Shown here one piece after another: positions 18,519 through 29,258 of a stretch of DNA of 64,000 nt. A program made the position numbers and the translations under genes. Within the stretch, counting starts at the first letter, position 1. Each line of letters begins with the position of its first letter. The notes beneath the pieces were generated by a model. It did not search any database. It had not been told where the DNA came from and saw nothing but the letters and a program-made list of their open reading frames with translations. The stretch is from Mycobacterium sp. 852002-10029_SCH5224772 (lineage in GTDB: Bacteria > Actinomycetota > Actinomycetes > Mycobacteriales > Mycobacteriaceae). Location: assembly GCF_001667315.1 (NCBI RefSeq), contig NZ_LZHT01000015.1:1-64000 (forward strand), written 5' to 3'.

Positions 18519-19082
18519 TCAGTTCTCCTTGAAGGGAAAGCCGAGGGCCCGCAGCAGCGCTCGTCCTTCGTCGTCAGTCGTCGCCGAGGTGACGACGTTG
18601 ATGTCCATGCCGCGGACCCGGTCGATCTTGTCCACGTCGATCTCGTGGAACACCGACTGTTCGGCCAGCCCGAAGGTGTAGTTGCCGACGCCGTCGAACT
18701 GCTTGGGAGAAAGGCCGCGGAAGTCGCGGATACGGGGCAGCGCGATCGAGGTGAGACGGTCGAGGAACTCCCACATCCGGTCCCCGCGCAGTGTGACCCG
18801 GGCACCGATCGGCATGCCCTCACGCAGTTTGAACTGCGCGATGGATTTGCGTGCGCGACGGATCTCGGGCCGTTGCCCGGTGATCAGCGCCAGGTCGCTG
18901 ACGGCGCCGTTGATCAACTTCGCGTCCCGCGCCGCGTCGCCGACGCCCATGTTGACGACGACCTTGGTCACCGTCGGGATCTGCATGACGTTGGCGAAGC
19001 CGAACTGCTGCTGCAACGAATCGCGAATCTCGCTGCGGTAGCGCTCTTTCAGGCGTGGCTGAACTTTTTCTGCAGTGGTCAT
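18519..19082 (-). CDS. rplE: 50S ribosomal protein L5
   Basis: A 187-residue L5 that bridges 5S rRNA and the central protuberance. It contains [57 protein letters not shown], and the C-terminal [26 protein letters not shown]. The ATG overlaps the rplX stop by one base. Confidence 0.97.
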   Translation of the reverse strand: MTTAEKVQPRLKERYRSEIRDSLQQQFGFANVMQIPTVTKVVVNMGVGDAARDAKLINGAVSDLALITGQRPEIRRARKSIAQFKLREGMPIGARVTLRGDRMWEFLDRLTSIALPRIRDFRGLSPKQFDGVGNYTFGLAEQSVFHEIDVDKIDRVRGMDINVVTSATTDDEGRALLRALGFPFKEN

Positions 19083-19399
19083 CAGATGTCCTTGCCGTTG
19101 CGCTTGGAGATGCGGACGCGCTTGCCGGTCTCCTCGTCGACCCGGTAGCCGACACGGGTCGGCTTGCCGTCCGAGTCGACCACCATCACGTTGGAGGCGT
19201 CGATCGGGGCTTCCTGGGTGACGATTCCGCCCGACTGGGCTCCGCGCTGGTTGGTCGAAATAGCGGTGTGCTTCTTGATCGCGTTGACGCCCTCGACCAG
19301 CACCCGGTTGCGCTCGGGGTAGACCTTCAGCACCTTGCCCTTGGCGCCCTTGTCCTTACCCGCGATCACCAGGACGGTGTCGTCCTTTTTGACCTTCAT
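19082..19399 (-). CDS. rplX: 50S ribosomal protein L24
   Basis: A 105-residue L24 with a clear KOW motif ([25 protein letters not shown]). It nucleates large-subunit assembly by binding 23S rRNA. It starts immediately after the rplN stop, with no intervening base, and overlaps rplE by one base. Confidence 0.97.
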   Translation of the reverse strand: MKVKKDDTVLVIAGKDKGAKGKVLKVYPERNRVLVEGVNAIKKHTAISTNQRGAQSGGIVTQEAPIDASNVMVVDSDGKPTRVGYRVDEETGKRVRISKRNGKDI

Positions 19400-19768
19400 T
19401 TACAAAACCTCCGGAGCCAGCGAGATGATCTTCATGAACCGCTTCTCGCGCAGTTCGCGGCCGACGGGCCCGAAGATGCGCGTCCCGCGCGGGTCGTTGT
19501 CGGGCTTGATGATCACCGCGGCGTTCTCGTCGAATTTGATGTAGCTGCCGTCGGGACGCCTGCGCTCCTTGACCGTGCGAACCACGACGGCCTTGACGAC
19601 ATCCCCACGCTTGACATTGCCGCCCGGAATGGCGTCCTTGACGGTGGCGACGATGACATCGCCGATGCCGGCGTAGCGTCGCCCCGAACCGCCGAGCACA
19701 CGGATGCACAAGATCTCCTTGGCGCCGGTGTTGTCGGCGACCTTCAGCCGCGATTCCTGCTGAATCAC
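19400..19768 (-). CDS. rplN: 50S ribosomal protein L14
   Basis: A 122-residue L14, first gene of the spc operon. The GTG at 19768 begins [27 protein letters not shown], the family N-terminus. The C-terminal signature [29 protein letters not shown] is intact. A purine-rich GGTCAGGAGATC sits just upstream as ribosome-binding site. The promoter candidate at 19930-19958 gives a leader of about 160 nt. Confidence 0.97.
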   Translation of the reverse strand: MIQQESRLKVADNTGAKEILCIRVLGGSGRRYAGIGDVIVATVKDAIPGGNVKRGDVVKAVVVRTVKERRRPDGSYIKFDENAAVIIKPDNDPRGTRIFGPVGRELREKRFMKIISLAPEVL

Positions 19769-19922
19769 TCGATCTCCTGACCTGGTTGCGTGTGCACGGC
19801 AGGAGAACCCACCTGGGTGAGCATTCGGCGGGCATAACCCACCAAAAACCTGACGTGCGCGGTCTTTGTCACCGAAGGGCACGCGGGGCCGATTCGCACC
19901 GGCCGAGGTCTGCCCAAGGCAA

Positions 19923-19958
19923 CCCCTAGAGTCTAGGGGACGACCAGCTCAGAGCCAA
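19923..19958 (-). promoter_or_regulatory. Candidate spc operon promoter with overlapping inverted repeat
   Basis: On the minus strand TTGGCT (19958-19953) and TAGACT (19935-19930) are separated by exactly 17 bp, a good SigA-like promoter aimed at rplN. The -10 lies inside a perfect inverted repeat with 8-bp arms, CCCCTAGA and TCTAGGGG, around one base (19923-19939). A repressor site or a 5'-end hairpin is possible. The remaining 19769-19997 holds no gene. Confidence 0.6.
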
Positions 19959-19997
19959 ATTCTGGGTGGACGCCATCGAGATGGCGAAATTCTGCAC

Positions 19998-20270
19998 CTA
20001 GAACGGCGGTGGATCGTCGTCGGGCCCATCCGTGGCGGGCCAGGAGTAGCTCACCGATGGGGCCTGCCGGGCCAGCCGGGCGTCGCGGTTGTGCTTGCGC
20101 TCGGTGGCGATGCGGGTGGCGCGGTCTTGATCGCGGGTGCGGCGACGTTTGGGCATCATCGCGGTGCGTTCGGCGCAGTAGTTGGGGGGTGGGTCGGTTT
20201 CGGTGGCCGGGATCGCACCGGTGGCCTGGCACAAGCTGGGGAACAGCAGGGCGCTGCCCGGGGTGGTCAC
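19998..20270 (-). pseudogene. Detached C-terminal part of the 13E12-type HNH gene
   Basis: In a different frame from the main gene, TTPGSALLFPSLCQATG continues into RTAMMPKRRRTRDQDRATR, then ERKHNRDARLARQ and a DDDPPPF ending. This is the tail normally found in 13E12-repeat HNH proteins. It begins exactly where the upstream frame stops. The expected segment between the HNH motif and TTPGSALLFPS (about 15-20 residues in relatives, from memory) is missing, so a small deletion appears to have removed it and shifted the frame. Confidence 0.75.
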
Positions 20271-21442
20271 ACGCGCCAGCCCCAAAACGTTTTCACCAAA
20301 TGATGGGTGCGGCACAGCGCCTTGAGGTTGGAGGCATGGGTCGGCCCACCGGCGGCGAACGGGATGGTGTGGTCGAGGTCGCAGGCGGTGGCCGGGCGGT
20401 CACAGCCGGGCCAGCGACAGGTCAGATCCCGACACCGCACGAAATCGGCCAGCGCCCTCGAGGGCACATACCCGGGCTCAGGTGGCGCATCGCCGGGATG
20501 GACCAGCGGCACCACGGTGGCTGAGGCCGCCAACTCGGCCACCAACTCCGGGGGGATCAACCCCTGCGCACCAATCTCGCAGCCGGGCGCCGCACCGGTG
20601 CCGGCCAGGCTGGCCTGCTCGGCGATCACATGGACCACCACCGGGCTCGCGGGCCGTGTCCCGGCCGCGCAGTCGGTGCGCCCGCAGCGACACCCCAGCC
20701 GGTCGGCGTCGGCGGCCAAAGCCCCCAGCGCATCGGCGCGGCGCTGCTCACGGCTGCGCGGGTCGTGTTCACACACCGTGGCCGCCAACGCATCCAGGCG
20801 CCGATCCAGGGCGTGCGCGTGTGGGCTGGCCACTGTGCCCTCCAGATGCGCCAGCCCATCCCCCATATCGGCGAACCAGACTTCCCGCCCGGCCGCGCGT
20901 TCCTGGCGGCGGCGCACCGCATCGGCATCAGCTTTGGCCACCACCTTGTCGACCTGCGCGCCAAGCCGGCCCTGACTCATCGACGGCCACCGCCCCACAT
21001 TTGCCGCCAACACCGCATCCACCGCGCCCATCACCTCAGCGTCCACGATCAAATCCGTGCGGAACACGATCGTCTGAAACATCCGATAATCGATATCCCC
21101 GGCCGCAAACACCGCCCCCACCTTCGGCAGCCGCTCACGCATCGCCCGGGCATAACGCACCCGACTGGCGGCCAACCCCACACCGATCCGCAACTGCGCA
21201 CCCACCTCCGCAGCCACCGCCGCCTCGGTATCCACCGCCCACTCCTCGGTTTCCGAACACCGCGACAACCGATACGAAAACAACTGCCCAATAGCCGCCA
21301 ACTGCGCCGCGGCCGCCCGATTCTCCACCCGCGCGACCGCACCAATGTGCTCCAACAATCCCACCGACACCGGCGTCGACGACGGATACTGCCGCTCGAT
21401 GAGCTCATCGAACTCAGCGATCACCGCACACCGCCGCTTCAT
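20267..21442 (-). CDS. DUF222 / 13E12-repeat-family HNH endonuclease, C-terminally truncated
   Basis: A 391-residue protein with an N-terminal DUF222 helical domain (VSVGLLEHIGAVARVENRAAAAQLAAIGQ, AEVGAQLRIGVGLAASRVRYAR) and a C-terminal HNH nuclease. The nuclease has zinc cysteines in CRWPGCDRPA, catalytic DLDHTIPFAAGG, and NLKALCRTHHLVK. The nuclease core is complete, but the protein stops right after VKTFWGWRV and its normal tail is out of frame at 19998-20270. The protein could still be folded and active. REP13E12-like copies are known phage-integration sites in M. tuberculosis. It sits between the spc promoter and the FGE gene, and is absent there in M. tuberculosis as I recall. Confidence 0.85.
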   Translation of the reverse strand: MKRRCAVIAEFDELIERQYPSSTPVSVGLLEHIGAVARVENRAAAAQLAAIGQLFSYRLSRCSETEEWAVDTEAAVAAEVGAQLRIGVGLAASRVRYARAMRERLPKVGAVFAAGDIDYRMFQTIVFRTDLIVDAEVMGAVDAVLAANVGRWPSMSQGRLGAQVDKVVAKADADAVRRRQERAAGREVWFADMGDGLAHLEGTVASPHAHALDRRLDALAATVCEHDPRSREQRRADALGALAADADRLGCRCGRTDCAAGTRPASPVVVHVIAEQASLAGTGAAPGCEIGAQGLIPPELVAELAASATVVPLVHPGDAPPEPGYVPSRALADFVRCRDLTCRWPGCDRPATACDLDHTIPFAAGGPTHASNLKALCRTHHLVKTFWGWRV

Positions 21443-21496
21443 CGAACATACGTTCGACTATGCCACCAGGGTCCGACACTGCGCCAGTCGCGCTGC

Positions 21497-22387
21497 CTAG
21501 GCCGAACGCGTATCCGCCACGCAGCGAAATCCGATGTGGGTCGTCGCCGAGTCCTGCGATTGCGGGGACCGGGCCGCCGGCCGGTACCGGTGGCAGTACT
21601 CCGGCGCGCACAGATGGCTGCCACCCTTCAACGTCTGGCTGACGGCTGGGTCGGCCGGGCCCGACGGGGTGCAGCAGGCTTTGGGCGGCGAGTCGAGCCG
21701 ATGATGCGGGGAGAACTCGGTGGCGGTCCACTCCCAGACGTTGCCGATCATGTCGACGAGGCCGAACGCGTTGGGCGCAAACGTGCCGACCGGCGAGGTC
21801 CCGACCCAGCCGAGCGCCCCGTCATTGCGGTAGGGGAAGCTGCCCTGCCAGGTGTTGGCCATCAGCCGGCCGCCGCTGGTGGCCTCATCGCCCCATGAGT
21901 ACGTCGTCGCGCTGCCGGCGCGGGCCGCGTACTCCCACTCGGCCTCGCTCGGCAGCCGCCGCCCCGCCCAGCGCGCGTAGGCCGCGGCGTCGGGATAGGC
22001 GACCTGCACCACCGGATGATCGCCGCGGTCCGCGACGTTGCTGTCGGGCCCGAACGGATGACGCCAGCTCGCGCCCGGCACCCACTGCCACCAGTGTCGC
22101 CAGTCACGCAGGTCCACGGGCCCCGGCGTCGACCGGAAAACCATTGCGCCCGGGCACAAATCGTCGGGATCGGCCCCGGGGTACAGCGCCGGGTCGATCG
22201 GTTGCTCGGCCACCGTCACATAGCCGGTGGCGGCGACGAATTCGGCGAACTGCGCGTTGGTCACCGGGTGCCGCTCCACCGCGACGGGACCCACAGTGAC
22301 GGTGTGGATCGGCGCCTCTTCCGGGTAAAAGCTGGTCGAGCCCATGCGGAATGACCCACCCGGGAGGTCGACCAGTTCGCTCAGCAC
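21497..22387 (-). CDS. Formylglycine-generating enzyme
   Basis: A 296-residue copper-dependent oxidase that converts the sulfatase active-site cysteine to formylglycine. It opens LSELVDLPGGSFRMGSTSFYPEEAP and keeps VERHPVTNAQFAEFV, RRLPSEAEWEYAARAG and NVWEWTATEF. The catalytic cysteines are Cys260 and Cys265 in GGSHLCAPEYCHRYRPAARS. The start is the GTG at 22387, matching Rv0712; the frame stays open upstream to 22684, but that part belongs to a decayed gene. Its client is the arylsulfatase encoded about 0.5 kb upstream on the same strand. Confidence 0.93.
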   Translation of the reverse strand: MLSELVDLPGGSFRMGSTSFYPEEAPIHTVTVGPVAVERHPVTNAQFAEFVAATGYVTVAEQPIDPALYPGADPDDLCPGAMVFRSTPGPVDLRDWRHWWQWVPGASWRHPFGPDSNVADRGDHPVVQVAYPDAAAYARWAGRRLPSEAEWEYAARAGSATTYSWGDEATSGGRLMANTWQGSFPYRNDGALGWVGTSPVGTFAPNAFGLVDMIGNVWEWTATEFSPHHRLDSPPKACCTPSGPADPAVSQTLKGGSHLCAPEYCHRYRPAARSPQSQDSATTHIGFRCVADTRSA

Positions 22388-22399
22388 GCGTCCAGGGTA

Positions 22400-22760
22400 T
22401 GACGAATCCCGGTTCAAGCCTTGGTAGGCGTTTTTTGATCGCGTTGTCGCCACCAGCCGACGGGAACAGGGTGAGCGCGACGACCGCGAACAGCATCGCA
22501 CCGTACCGCGGGCGGCCGTTTTCTCCCGGTGGGGCCCGGACCCGGTGACGACGCCGGCCGAGATGACCCCGGCCTCGTACGAATCGAACGGCCAATTCGC
22601 GGGGTCACCCGCGGTATCAGTGGTCAGCACGCCAAAGTTCTTGTCGTACAACGTATCTTTGGGATAGACGAGCACAGTGACCATCAGCCGATTGGCGACG
22701 GTGTCGGGAAGGCGCCGACGATCCCGAAAGCGATCGCGGCTTGCCGTCCGCGTGCACCGG
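22400..22760 (-). pseudogene. Decayed membrane-protein gene (Rv0713-like, possibly DUF4436)
   Basis: Minus-strand coding sense is visible but broken. One frame reads RRLPDTVANRLMVTVLVYPK, then NFGVLTTDTAGDPANWPFDSY and on to about 22545. Another frame continues with RPRYGAMLFAVVALTLFPSAGG towards 22440, then loses resemblance. The fragments recall DUF4436-type membrane proteins, and the place is that of Rv0713 in M. tuberculosis. At least one frameshift and loss of both ends are indicated. About 160 bp (22761-22919) up to atsA shows no recognisable gene. Confidence 0.5.
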
Positions 22761-22919
22761 CCGGCGCCGCGGGCCGGGAGGTCATTGGGCCATCACGCAG
22801 CGTGATGACCGCAGCGCGTACCGCACTTTTCAGCGGATAACGAAGCGGGCTGCGGGCCCGCGATTTTGCCGATCCGGTGGCGGCGCCCGTCGCGCAGTCG
22901 CGTCAGTCACACGGTCGCG

Positions 22920-25280
22920 TCAGTCACGCGAAAACGCAAGGGCGATCTCGGTTTCCACGTCCCAGTAGGGGCGGCCGGACAGGTCGACGGTGACCTGGGC
23001 GATGGTGCCGCCGGTGAACGCGAACGGCGCCTTGAAGCGACTGGACACGCCCGATCCGCCGTTGCGCCCGACCGTGATGCCGGCGCCCGCCAGCCCGAAG
23101 GTGCCGGGGTGGGTGATGACCCCGGGCCGCGTGCCGACAACCTCGTCATCGATGAACAGCGTCAATTCGCCCAGCGGCGTGTGACTGTTTTCGACCGTTC
23201 CGGTCCGCGAATAGCTGGCGCCGAACAGATGCCTGCCCAACGGGACCGCCCGCGACGAGGAGATCTCCTGCTGGCGCTCGCCGAGGAAGTTGTAGCCGTA
23301 ATGCAACCGTCCGTCCTGGATGAACAGTACGTGCCCGCCGTGCGCACCGCCCTGCTTGAACAGGACACCCTCGGCGCCGGTGGTATCGACGGTCACCTCG
23401 GCCAACACGGAGAACGACCGGCCGCGGATTTCAGCGGCGGCGCCGATGCTCACATCCGCGCAATCGGGATAGTAGATGTAGCTGGACCGCTCACCGACCA
23501 GATACGGCCGTGACCGCCCCAAGGTCTCCAGGATGTTGAAATCCGAGAGCGGCAACCCGTTGTATTTGGCGGACTCCGAGAACCACAACGCCTTGAGTTC
23601 CTCGAGTTTCTCCGGGTTTTCGGCGGCCAGGTCGCGGCACTGGCTGCGGTCTGCCTCGATGTGGAACAGCTCCCAGCGGTCGGCGTCGAAATGCGACCAA
23701 CCGGCCGGTGTGGCCGCATGCACGGTGTTGGCGAACCAGCCCTCATGCCAGATCCCGCGGGTGCCCAGCATGGTGTAGAACTGGGTGTCTTTTCCGGTAG
23801 CGGCACCCGGATCGGCAAGGGCCGCTTTGAAACTGACGCCGTCCAGCGGCTTCTGGGTGATGCCCCGGACGGTTTCCGGCGGGGTCATGCCCAGTAGGTC
23901 GTAGACCGTCGGGGTAATGTCGCAGACGTTGACGTAATTGTCCCGGATCTCGCCGTGTGCGGCAATCCCGTTGGGCCAGGAGATGATTGCGGTGTCGGCG
24001 ATACCGCCCTCGTGGGAAGCGTATCGCTTGTAGAGCTTGTAGGGCGTGTTGAACGCCATCGCCCACCCGATCGGGTAGTGGTTGTAGGTCTGCGGGCCGC
24101 CGAGATGCTCGAACAGCTTCATGCTTTCTTCGACCGTGTCGATGTAGCCGTTGAAGAACTTGCCCTCGTTGACCGATCCGTTCGGGCCGCCCTCGCCGCT
24201 GGCGCCGTTGTCGGAGATCACCACGATGATGGTGTTGTCCAGCTGACCCGATTCCTCGAGATAGTCCAGGATCCGGCCGATCTGGTCGTCGGTGTAGCTC
24301 AGAAACCCGGCGAACACCTCGGCCATCCGGGAGAACAGCTTCTTCTCGTCGTCGCCCAGCGAGTCCCAGGGCCGTACCGTGTCCTGCAACGGCCAGTCTT
24401 CGCCGCCCGGCCCCTTCACGTCGAGGTACGGGTTGACCGGGGACAGCTCAATGTCAGCCGGCACGATACCCATCGACTTCTGCTTTTCCAGCACGATCTC
24501 GCGGTAGCGCTCGTAGCCCATGTCGAAGTGTCCGGCGTAGCGGTCGGCCCATTCTTTGAACACGTGATGGGGCGCGTGTCCGGCGCCGGGGCACACGTAG
24601 GAGAACCAAGGCTTCTCGGGCGCAATCACTTTGGCGTCGCGGATGAATTCGATCGTCTTGTCGGCGAGGTCCTTCGAGAGGTGGTAGCCGTCCTCCGGGG
24701 TCGCCGGCGGGCTCACCGGGTGGTTGTCATACACCAGGTCGGGATACCACTGGTCGGTCTCCCCGCCCAGGAACCCGTAGAACCGTTCGAAACCACGCGA
24801 GATCGGCCAATGCCGCTTCGTCGACGCCAGGTTCGATTCTTCCAGGGGCGTCAGGTGCCACTTGCCAACGCAGTAGGTGTTGTATCCCTGTTCGGCGAGC
24901 GCCTCGGACAGCAGCGCGGTGTCGAACGGGATGCGACCGTTGGCGTTGGGGAAGCCCTCGGTGAACTCTTCGATGGTGGCCATGCCCACGGTTGTGGCAT
25001 TGCGCCCGGTAAGCAGCGACGCCCGGGTCGGCGAACACAGCGCGGTGGTGTGAAACTGCGAGAGCCGGATACCGCGCTCGGCGATGCGTGACATGGCGGG
25101 CATCTCGACCAAGCCCCCGAAACAGTCCCAGGTCGCGATGCCGGTGTCATCCCAAACCAAATACAGGATGTTCGGTGCGTTCTGCGGCGCGGTCGGCGCG
25201 GCGTAGGGACCCCAATCCGGTTCGGAATCCCGGATATCGAGCTCGATCTTGCCGTGAAAGTCTCGCGAGTCAGTGGACAT
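22920..25280 (-). CDS. atsA: Arylsulfatase (type I, formylglycine-dependent)
   Basis: A 786-residue sulfatase releasing sulfate from sulfate esters. The N-terminal metal site is seen in NILYLVWDDTGIATWD. The modification motif is CSPTR-ASLLTGRN, with Cys82 the residue oxidised to formylglycine. Further active-site elements include VGKWHLTP and the Asp-Asn-Gly stretch VISDNGASGEGGPNG. No signal peptide is visible, so it is probably cytoplasmic. The C-terminal ~200 residues form a separate beta-rich domain (LGELTLFIDDEVVGTRPGVITHPG) as in large mycobacterial AtsA proteins. Its activating enzyme is encoded nearby. Confidence 0.93.
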   Translation of the reverse strand: MSTDSRDFHGKIELDIRDSEPDWGPYAAPTAPQNAPNILYLVWDDTGIATWDCFGGLVEMPAMSRIAERGIRLSQFHTTALCSPTRASLLTGRNATTVGMATIEEFTEGFPNANGRIPFDTALLSEALAEQGYNTYCVGKWHLTPLEESNLASTKRHWPISRGFERFYGFLGGETDQWYPDLVYDNHPVSPPATPEDGYHLSKDLADKTIEFIRDAKVIAPEKPWFSYVCPGAGHAPHHVFKEWADRYAGHFDMGYERYREIVLEKQKSMGIVPADIELSPVNPYLDVKGPGGEDWPLQDTVRPWDSLGDDEKKLFSRMAEVFAGFLSYTDDQIGRILDYLEESGQLDNTIIVVISDNGASGEGGPNGSVNEGKFFNGYIDTVEESMKLFEHLGGPQTYNHYPIGWAMAFNTPYKLYKRYASHEGGIADTAIISWPNGIAAHGEIRDNYVNVCDITPTVYDLLGMTPPETVRGITQKPLDGVSFKAALADPGAATGKDTQFYTMLGTRGIWHEGWFANTVHAATPAGWSHFDADRWELFHIEADRSQCRDLAAENPEKLEELKALWFSESAKYNGLPLSDFNILETLGRSRPYLVGERSSYIYYPDCADVSIGAAAEIRGRSFSVLAEVTVDTTGAEGVLFKQGGAHGGHVLFIQDGRLHYGYNFLGERQQEISSSRAVPLGRHLFGASYSRTGTVENSHTPLGELTLFIDDEVVGTRPGVITHPGTFGLAGAGITVGRNGGSGVSSRFKAPFAFTGGTIAQVTVDLSGRPYWDVETEIALAFSRD

Positions 25281-25349
25281 GCGCCGAGCGTAACGTGGCT
25301 GCGAATTTTCCGACCTAGATTCGCAGTGACGTTACATTCGGAGCAAAGC

Positions 25350-25383
25350 AAAACGCCCGAGACGATCAGGTCTCGGGCGTTTT
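25350..25383 (-). terminator. Rho-independent terminator of the S10 operon
   Basis: A perfect 11-bp stem, acgcccgagac at 25353-25363 and its complement at 25370-25380, encloses a 6-base loop. Read on the minus strand it is followed by TTTTGCTTT. It lies 18 bp after the rpsQ stop and before the atsA start region, so it isolates atsA from ribosomal transcription. Confidence 0.9.
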
Positions 25384-25400
25384 GATGTCGCTGCGAGGAA

Positions 25401-25748
25401 TTACTTCGCCTTTTCCAGAATTTCGACGAGCCGCCAACGCTTGGTCGCCGACGTCGGGCGCGTCTCCATCAGCGAGACGCGGTCGCCGATCCCGGCGGCG
25501 CTGTTCTCGTCGTGCGCCTTGACCTTCGTGGTGGTCCGGATGATCTTGCCGTACAACGGGTGACGCACGCGGTCTTCCAGCTCGACCACGATGGTCTTCT
25601 GCATCTTGTCACTCACCACGTAACCGATGCGCGTCTTGCGCCGGCCGCGCACCTTGGTGTTCGCCGGAGTGTTCTTGGGGCCCTTGTCTTTCGACGCGGC
25701 CTGGGCTGCGGCGGCCTTCTTGGGGGCGGCCTTCTTGGCTTCTGCCAT
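25401..25748 (-). CDS. rpsQ: 30S ribosomal protein S17
   Basis: A 115-residue S17. The core begins near [35 protein letters not shown]; the ~35 residues before it are an Ala/Lys-rich extension ([19 protein letters not shown]). The ATG at 25748 overlaps the rpmC stop; a GTG one codon earlier would give the MMAEAK start used in M. tuberculosis. It is the last gene of the S10 operon and is followed by a strong terminator. Confidence 0.97.
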   Translation of the reverse strand: MAEAKKAAPKKAAAAQAASKDKGPKNTPANTKVRGRRKTRIGYVVSDKMQKTIVVELEDRVRHPLYGKIIRTTTKVKAHDENSAAGIGDRVSLMETRPTSATKRWRLVEILEKAK

Positions 25749-25981
25749 CACGATTCCTTACCATCCGGGCCGGAAGCCAGGCCCAGTTCTCGTTCGCGCA
25801 GCACGGTGTAGACGCGCGCGATCTCCTGCCGCACGGTGCGGAGCCGGCGGTTGTTGGTGAGCTGGCCGGTCGCCATCTGAAAACGCAGATTGAACAGCTC
25901 TTCCTTGGATTCGCGCAACCGCTCGGTCAGCTCCTCGTCGGTGAGCTCGCGCAGTTCGCCCGGCGAAATTCCCACTGCCAT
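25748..25981 (-). CDS. rpmC: 50S ribosomal protein L29
   Basis: A 77-residue L29 with two long helices: [32 protein letters not shown], then [21 protein letters not shown]. It sits at the peptide-exit tunnel, where trigger factor and SRP dock. The ATG at 25981 overlaps the rplP stop by one base. A short acidic/Ser tail follows the core. Confidence 0.96.
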   Translation of the reverse strand: MAVGISPGELRELTDEELTERLRESKEELFNLRFQMATGQLTNNRRLRTVRQEIARVYTVLRERELGLASGPDGKES

Positions 25982-26397
25982 CAGAACTGATCCTCTCGAG
26001 TCACGATGCGCGCCTTGATCGGCAACTTGTGGATTGCGCGGGTCAGCGCCGCCCGGGCGATCTGCTCGTTGGGGTAACTCAGCTCGAACAGCACCCGGCC
26101 CGGCTTGACGTTGACCACCCACCACTCCGGCGAACCCTTACCCGAACCCATCCGGGTTTCCGCGGGCTTCTTGGTCAGCGGGCGGTCGGGGAACACGTTG
26201 ATCCACACCTTGCCGCCACGCTTGATGTGCCGGTTGATCGCGATACGAGCGGACTCGATCTGCCGGTTGGTGACGTAGGCGTGCTCCAGAGCCTGGATGC
26301 CGTAGTCACCGAAGTTCACCGCCGTGCCGCCGCTGGCGATGCCGCGCTGGCGGGGGTGGTGCTGCTTGCGGTGTTTAACTCTGCGGGGAATCAACAT
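25981..26397 (-). CDS. rplP: 50S ribosomal protein L16
   Basis: A 138-residue L16, needed for the A-site and peptidyl-transferase region. It contains [51 protein letters not shown] and the signature [24 protein letters not shown]. It starts 3 bp after the rpsC stop within the S10 operon. Confidence 0.97.
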   Translation of the reverse strand: MLIPRRVKHRKQHHPRQRGIASGGTAVNFGDYGIQALEHAYVTNRQIESARIAINRHIKRGGKVWINVFPDRPLTKKPAETRMGSGKGSPEWWVVNVKPGRVLFELSYPNEQIARAALTRAIHKLPIKARIVTREDQF

Positions 26398-26400
26398 GAT

Positions 26401-27784
<1,384 letters not shown>

Positions 27785-27788
<4 letters not shown>

Positions 27789-28066
27789 CGCCGTTTGGCC
27801 TTCCGGTCGTCCTTGATGTGTCCCTTGAAGGTGCGGGTGGGCGCGAATTCACCAAGCTTGTGACCGACCATCGACTCGGTGACGAACACCGGGACGTGCT
27901 TGCGCCCGTCGTGCACGGCGAAGGTGTGGCCGATGAAGTCAGGAATGATCGTCGAACGGCGCGACCATGTCTTGATCACCTGTTTGGTGTTCTTCTCGTT
28001 CTGCGTGTCCACCTTCTTGAGCAGGTGGCCGTCGACGAACGGGCCCTTCTTCAGGCTGCGTGGCAT
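27785..28066 (-). CDS. rpsS: 30S ribosomal protein S19
   Basis: A 93-residue S19 near the decoding-site head of the small subunit. It has [19 protein letters not shown], the signature [26 protein letters not shown], and [16 protein letters not shown]. It lies 18 bp after rplB in the S10 operon. Confidence 0.97.
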
Positions 28067-28084
28067 CTGTTACTCCTCGACTTC

Positions 28085-28927
28085 CTAGCGACCGTGCTTC
28101 TTGCCGGTGCGCCGGCGTCGGACGATGAGCTTGTTACTGGCCTTGTTGGGATGGCGGGTGCGGCCCTCGGGCTTGCCCCACGGGCTCACCGGGTGGCGAC
28201 CACCCGAGGTCTTACCCTCACCACCACCGTGCGGGTGGTCCACCGGGTTCATCACCACACCACGGACCGAAGGGCGCTTGCCCTTCCACCGCATGCGGCC
28301 GGCCTTGCCCCAGTTGATGTTCGCCTGCTCGGCGTTGCCCACCTCGCCGACCGTGGCGCGGCAGCGCACGTCGATGCGGCGGATCTCACCGCTGGGCATC
28401 CGCACCGACGCGTAGGTGCCCTCCTTGCCGAGCAACTGAATGCTCGACCCGGCCGACCGCGCCAGCTTCGCGCCACCGCCCGGCCGCAGTTCCACGGCGT
28501 GGATCACGGTACCGGCCGGGATGTTGCGCAACGGCAGGTTGTTGCCCGGCTTGATGTCCGCGTTCGGACCCGTCTCCACCACGTCGCCCTGCGAAAGCCC
28601 CTGCGGCGCAATGATGTAGCGCTTCTCGCCGTCCAGGAAGTGCAGCAACGCGATGTTGGCGGTCCGGTTCGGGTCGTATTCGATGTGCGCGACCTTGGCG
28701 TTGACGCCGTCTTTGTCGTTGCGACGGAAGTCGATCACCCGGTAGGCGCGCTTGTGGCCGCCACCCTTGTGGCGGGTGGTGATGCGGCCGTGGGCGTTAC
28801 GCCCGCCGTGACCGTGCAGCGGACGCACCAACGACTTCTCCGGGGTGGAACGAGTGACCTCGGAGAAATCGGACACGCTTGCGCCGCGACGGCCGGGGCT
28901 CGTCGGCTTGTACTTACGAATTGCCAT
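28085..28927 (-). CDS. rplB: 50S ribosomal protein L2
   Basis: A 280-residue L2, a primary 23S rRNA binder needed for subunit association. It has the N-terminal [18 protein letters not shown], the central [19 protein letters not shown], and the C-terminal loop [20 protein letters not shown] with its conserved histidine near the peptidyl-transferase centre. The spacing to rplW (28 bp) is slightly larger than elsewhere in the operon. Confidence 0.98.
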   Translation of the reverse strand: MAIRKYKPTSPGRRGASVSDFSEVTRSTPEKSLVRPLHGHGGRNAHGRITTRHKGGGHKRAYRVIDFRRNDKDGVNAKVAHIEYDPNRTANIALLHFLDGEKRYIIAPQGLSQGDVVETGPNADIKPGNNLPLRNIPAGTVIHAVELRPGGGAKLARSAGSSIQLLGKEGTYASVRMPSGEIRRIDVRCRATVGEVGNAEQANINWGKAGRMRWKGKRPSVRGVVMNPVDHPHGGGEGKTSGGRHPVSPWGKPEGRTRHPNKASNKLIVRRRRTGKKHGR

Positions 28928-28955
28928 GTCTAATCAGGTCTTCCTCTCGCGGCGG

Positions 28956-29258
28956 CTAGGCCGGTGCCCCGAACAGATCGATCGGCTTGCTACCGGGCGC
29001 CAGCGTGACAATCGCCCGCTTGGTGCTCTTGCGCTTGCCGAATCCTGTTCTGGTGCGCTTCCGCTTACCCTGCCTGTTCGCGGTGTTCACCGATGCGACC
29101 TTGACGGAGAAGATCTTCTCGATAGCGATCTTGATCTGCGTCTTGTTCGAATCGGGGTGCACCACAAACGTGTACACGTTGTCATCGAGGAGCGAATAGG
29201 ACTTCTCCGAGATGACCGGGGCCAAAATGATGTCGCGGGGATCAGTGACGGTCGCCAT
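28956..29258 (-). CDS. rplW: 50S ribosomal protein L23
   Basis: A 100-residue L23, the docking site for trigger factor and SRP at the exit tunnel. It shows [47 protein letters not shown] and [17 protein letters not shown]. The start overlaps the rplD stop by one base. Confidence 0.97.
   Translation of the reverse strand: MATVTDPRDIILAPVISEKSYSLLDDNVYTFVVHPDSNKTQIKIAIEKIFSVKVASVNTANRQGKRKRTRTGFGKRKSTKRAIVTLAPGSKPIDLFGAPA

Noticed and set aside
23955..25091. A 378-codon plus-strand frame opposite atsA
   Set aside because: It has no domain signature and lies entirely within a sulfatase with complete active-site motifs on the other strand.
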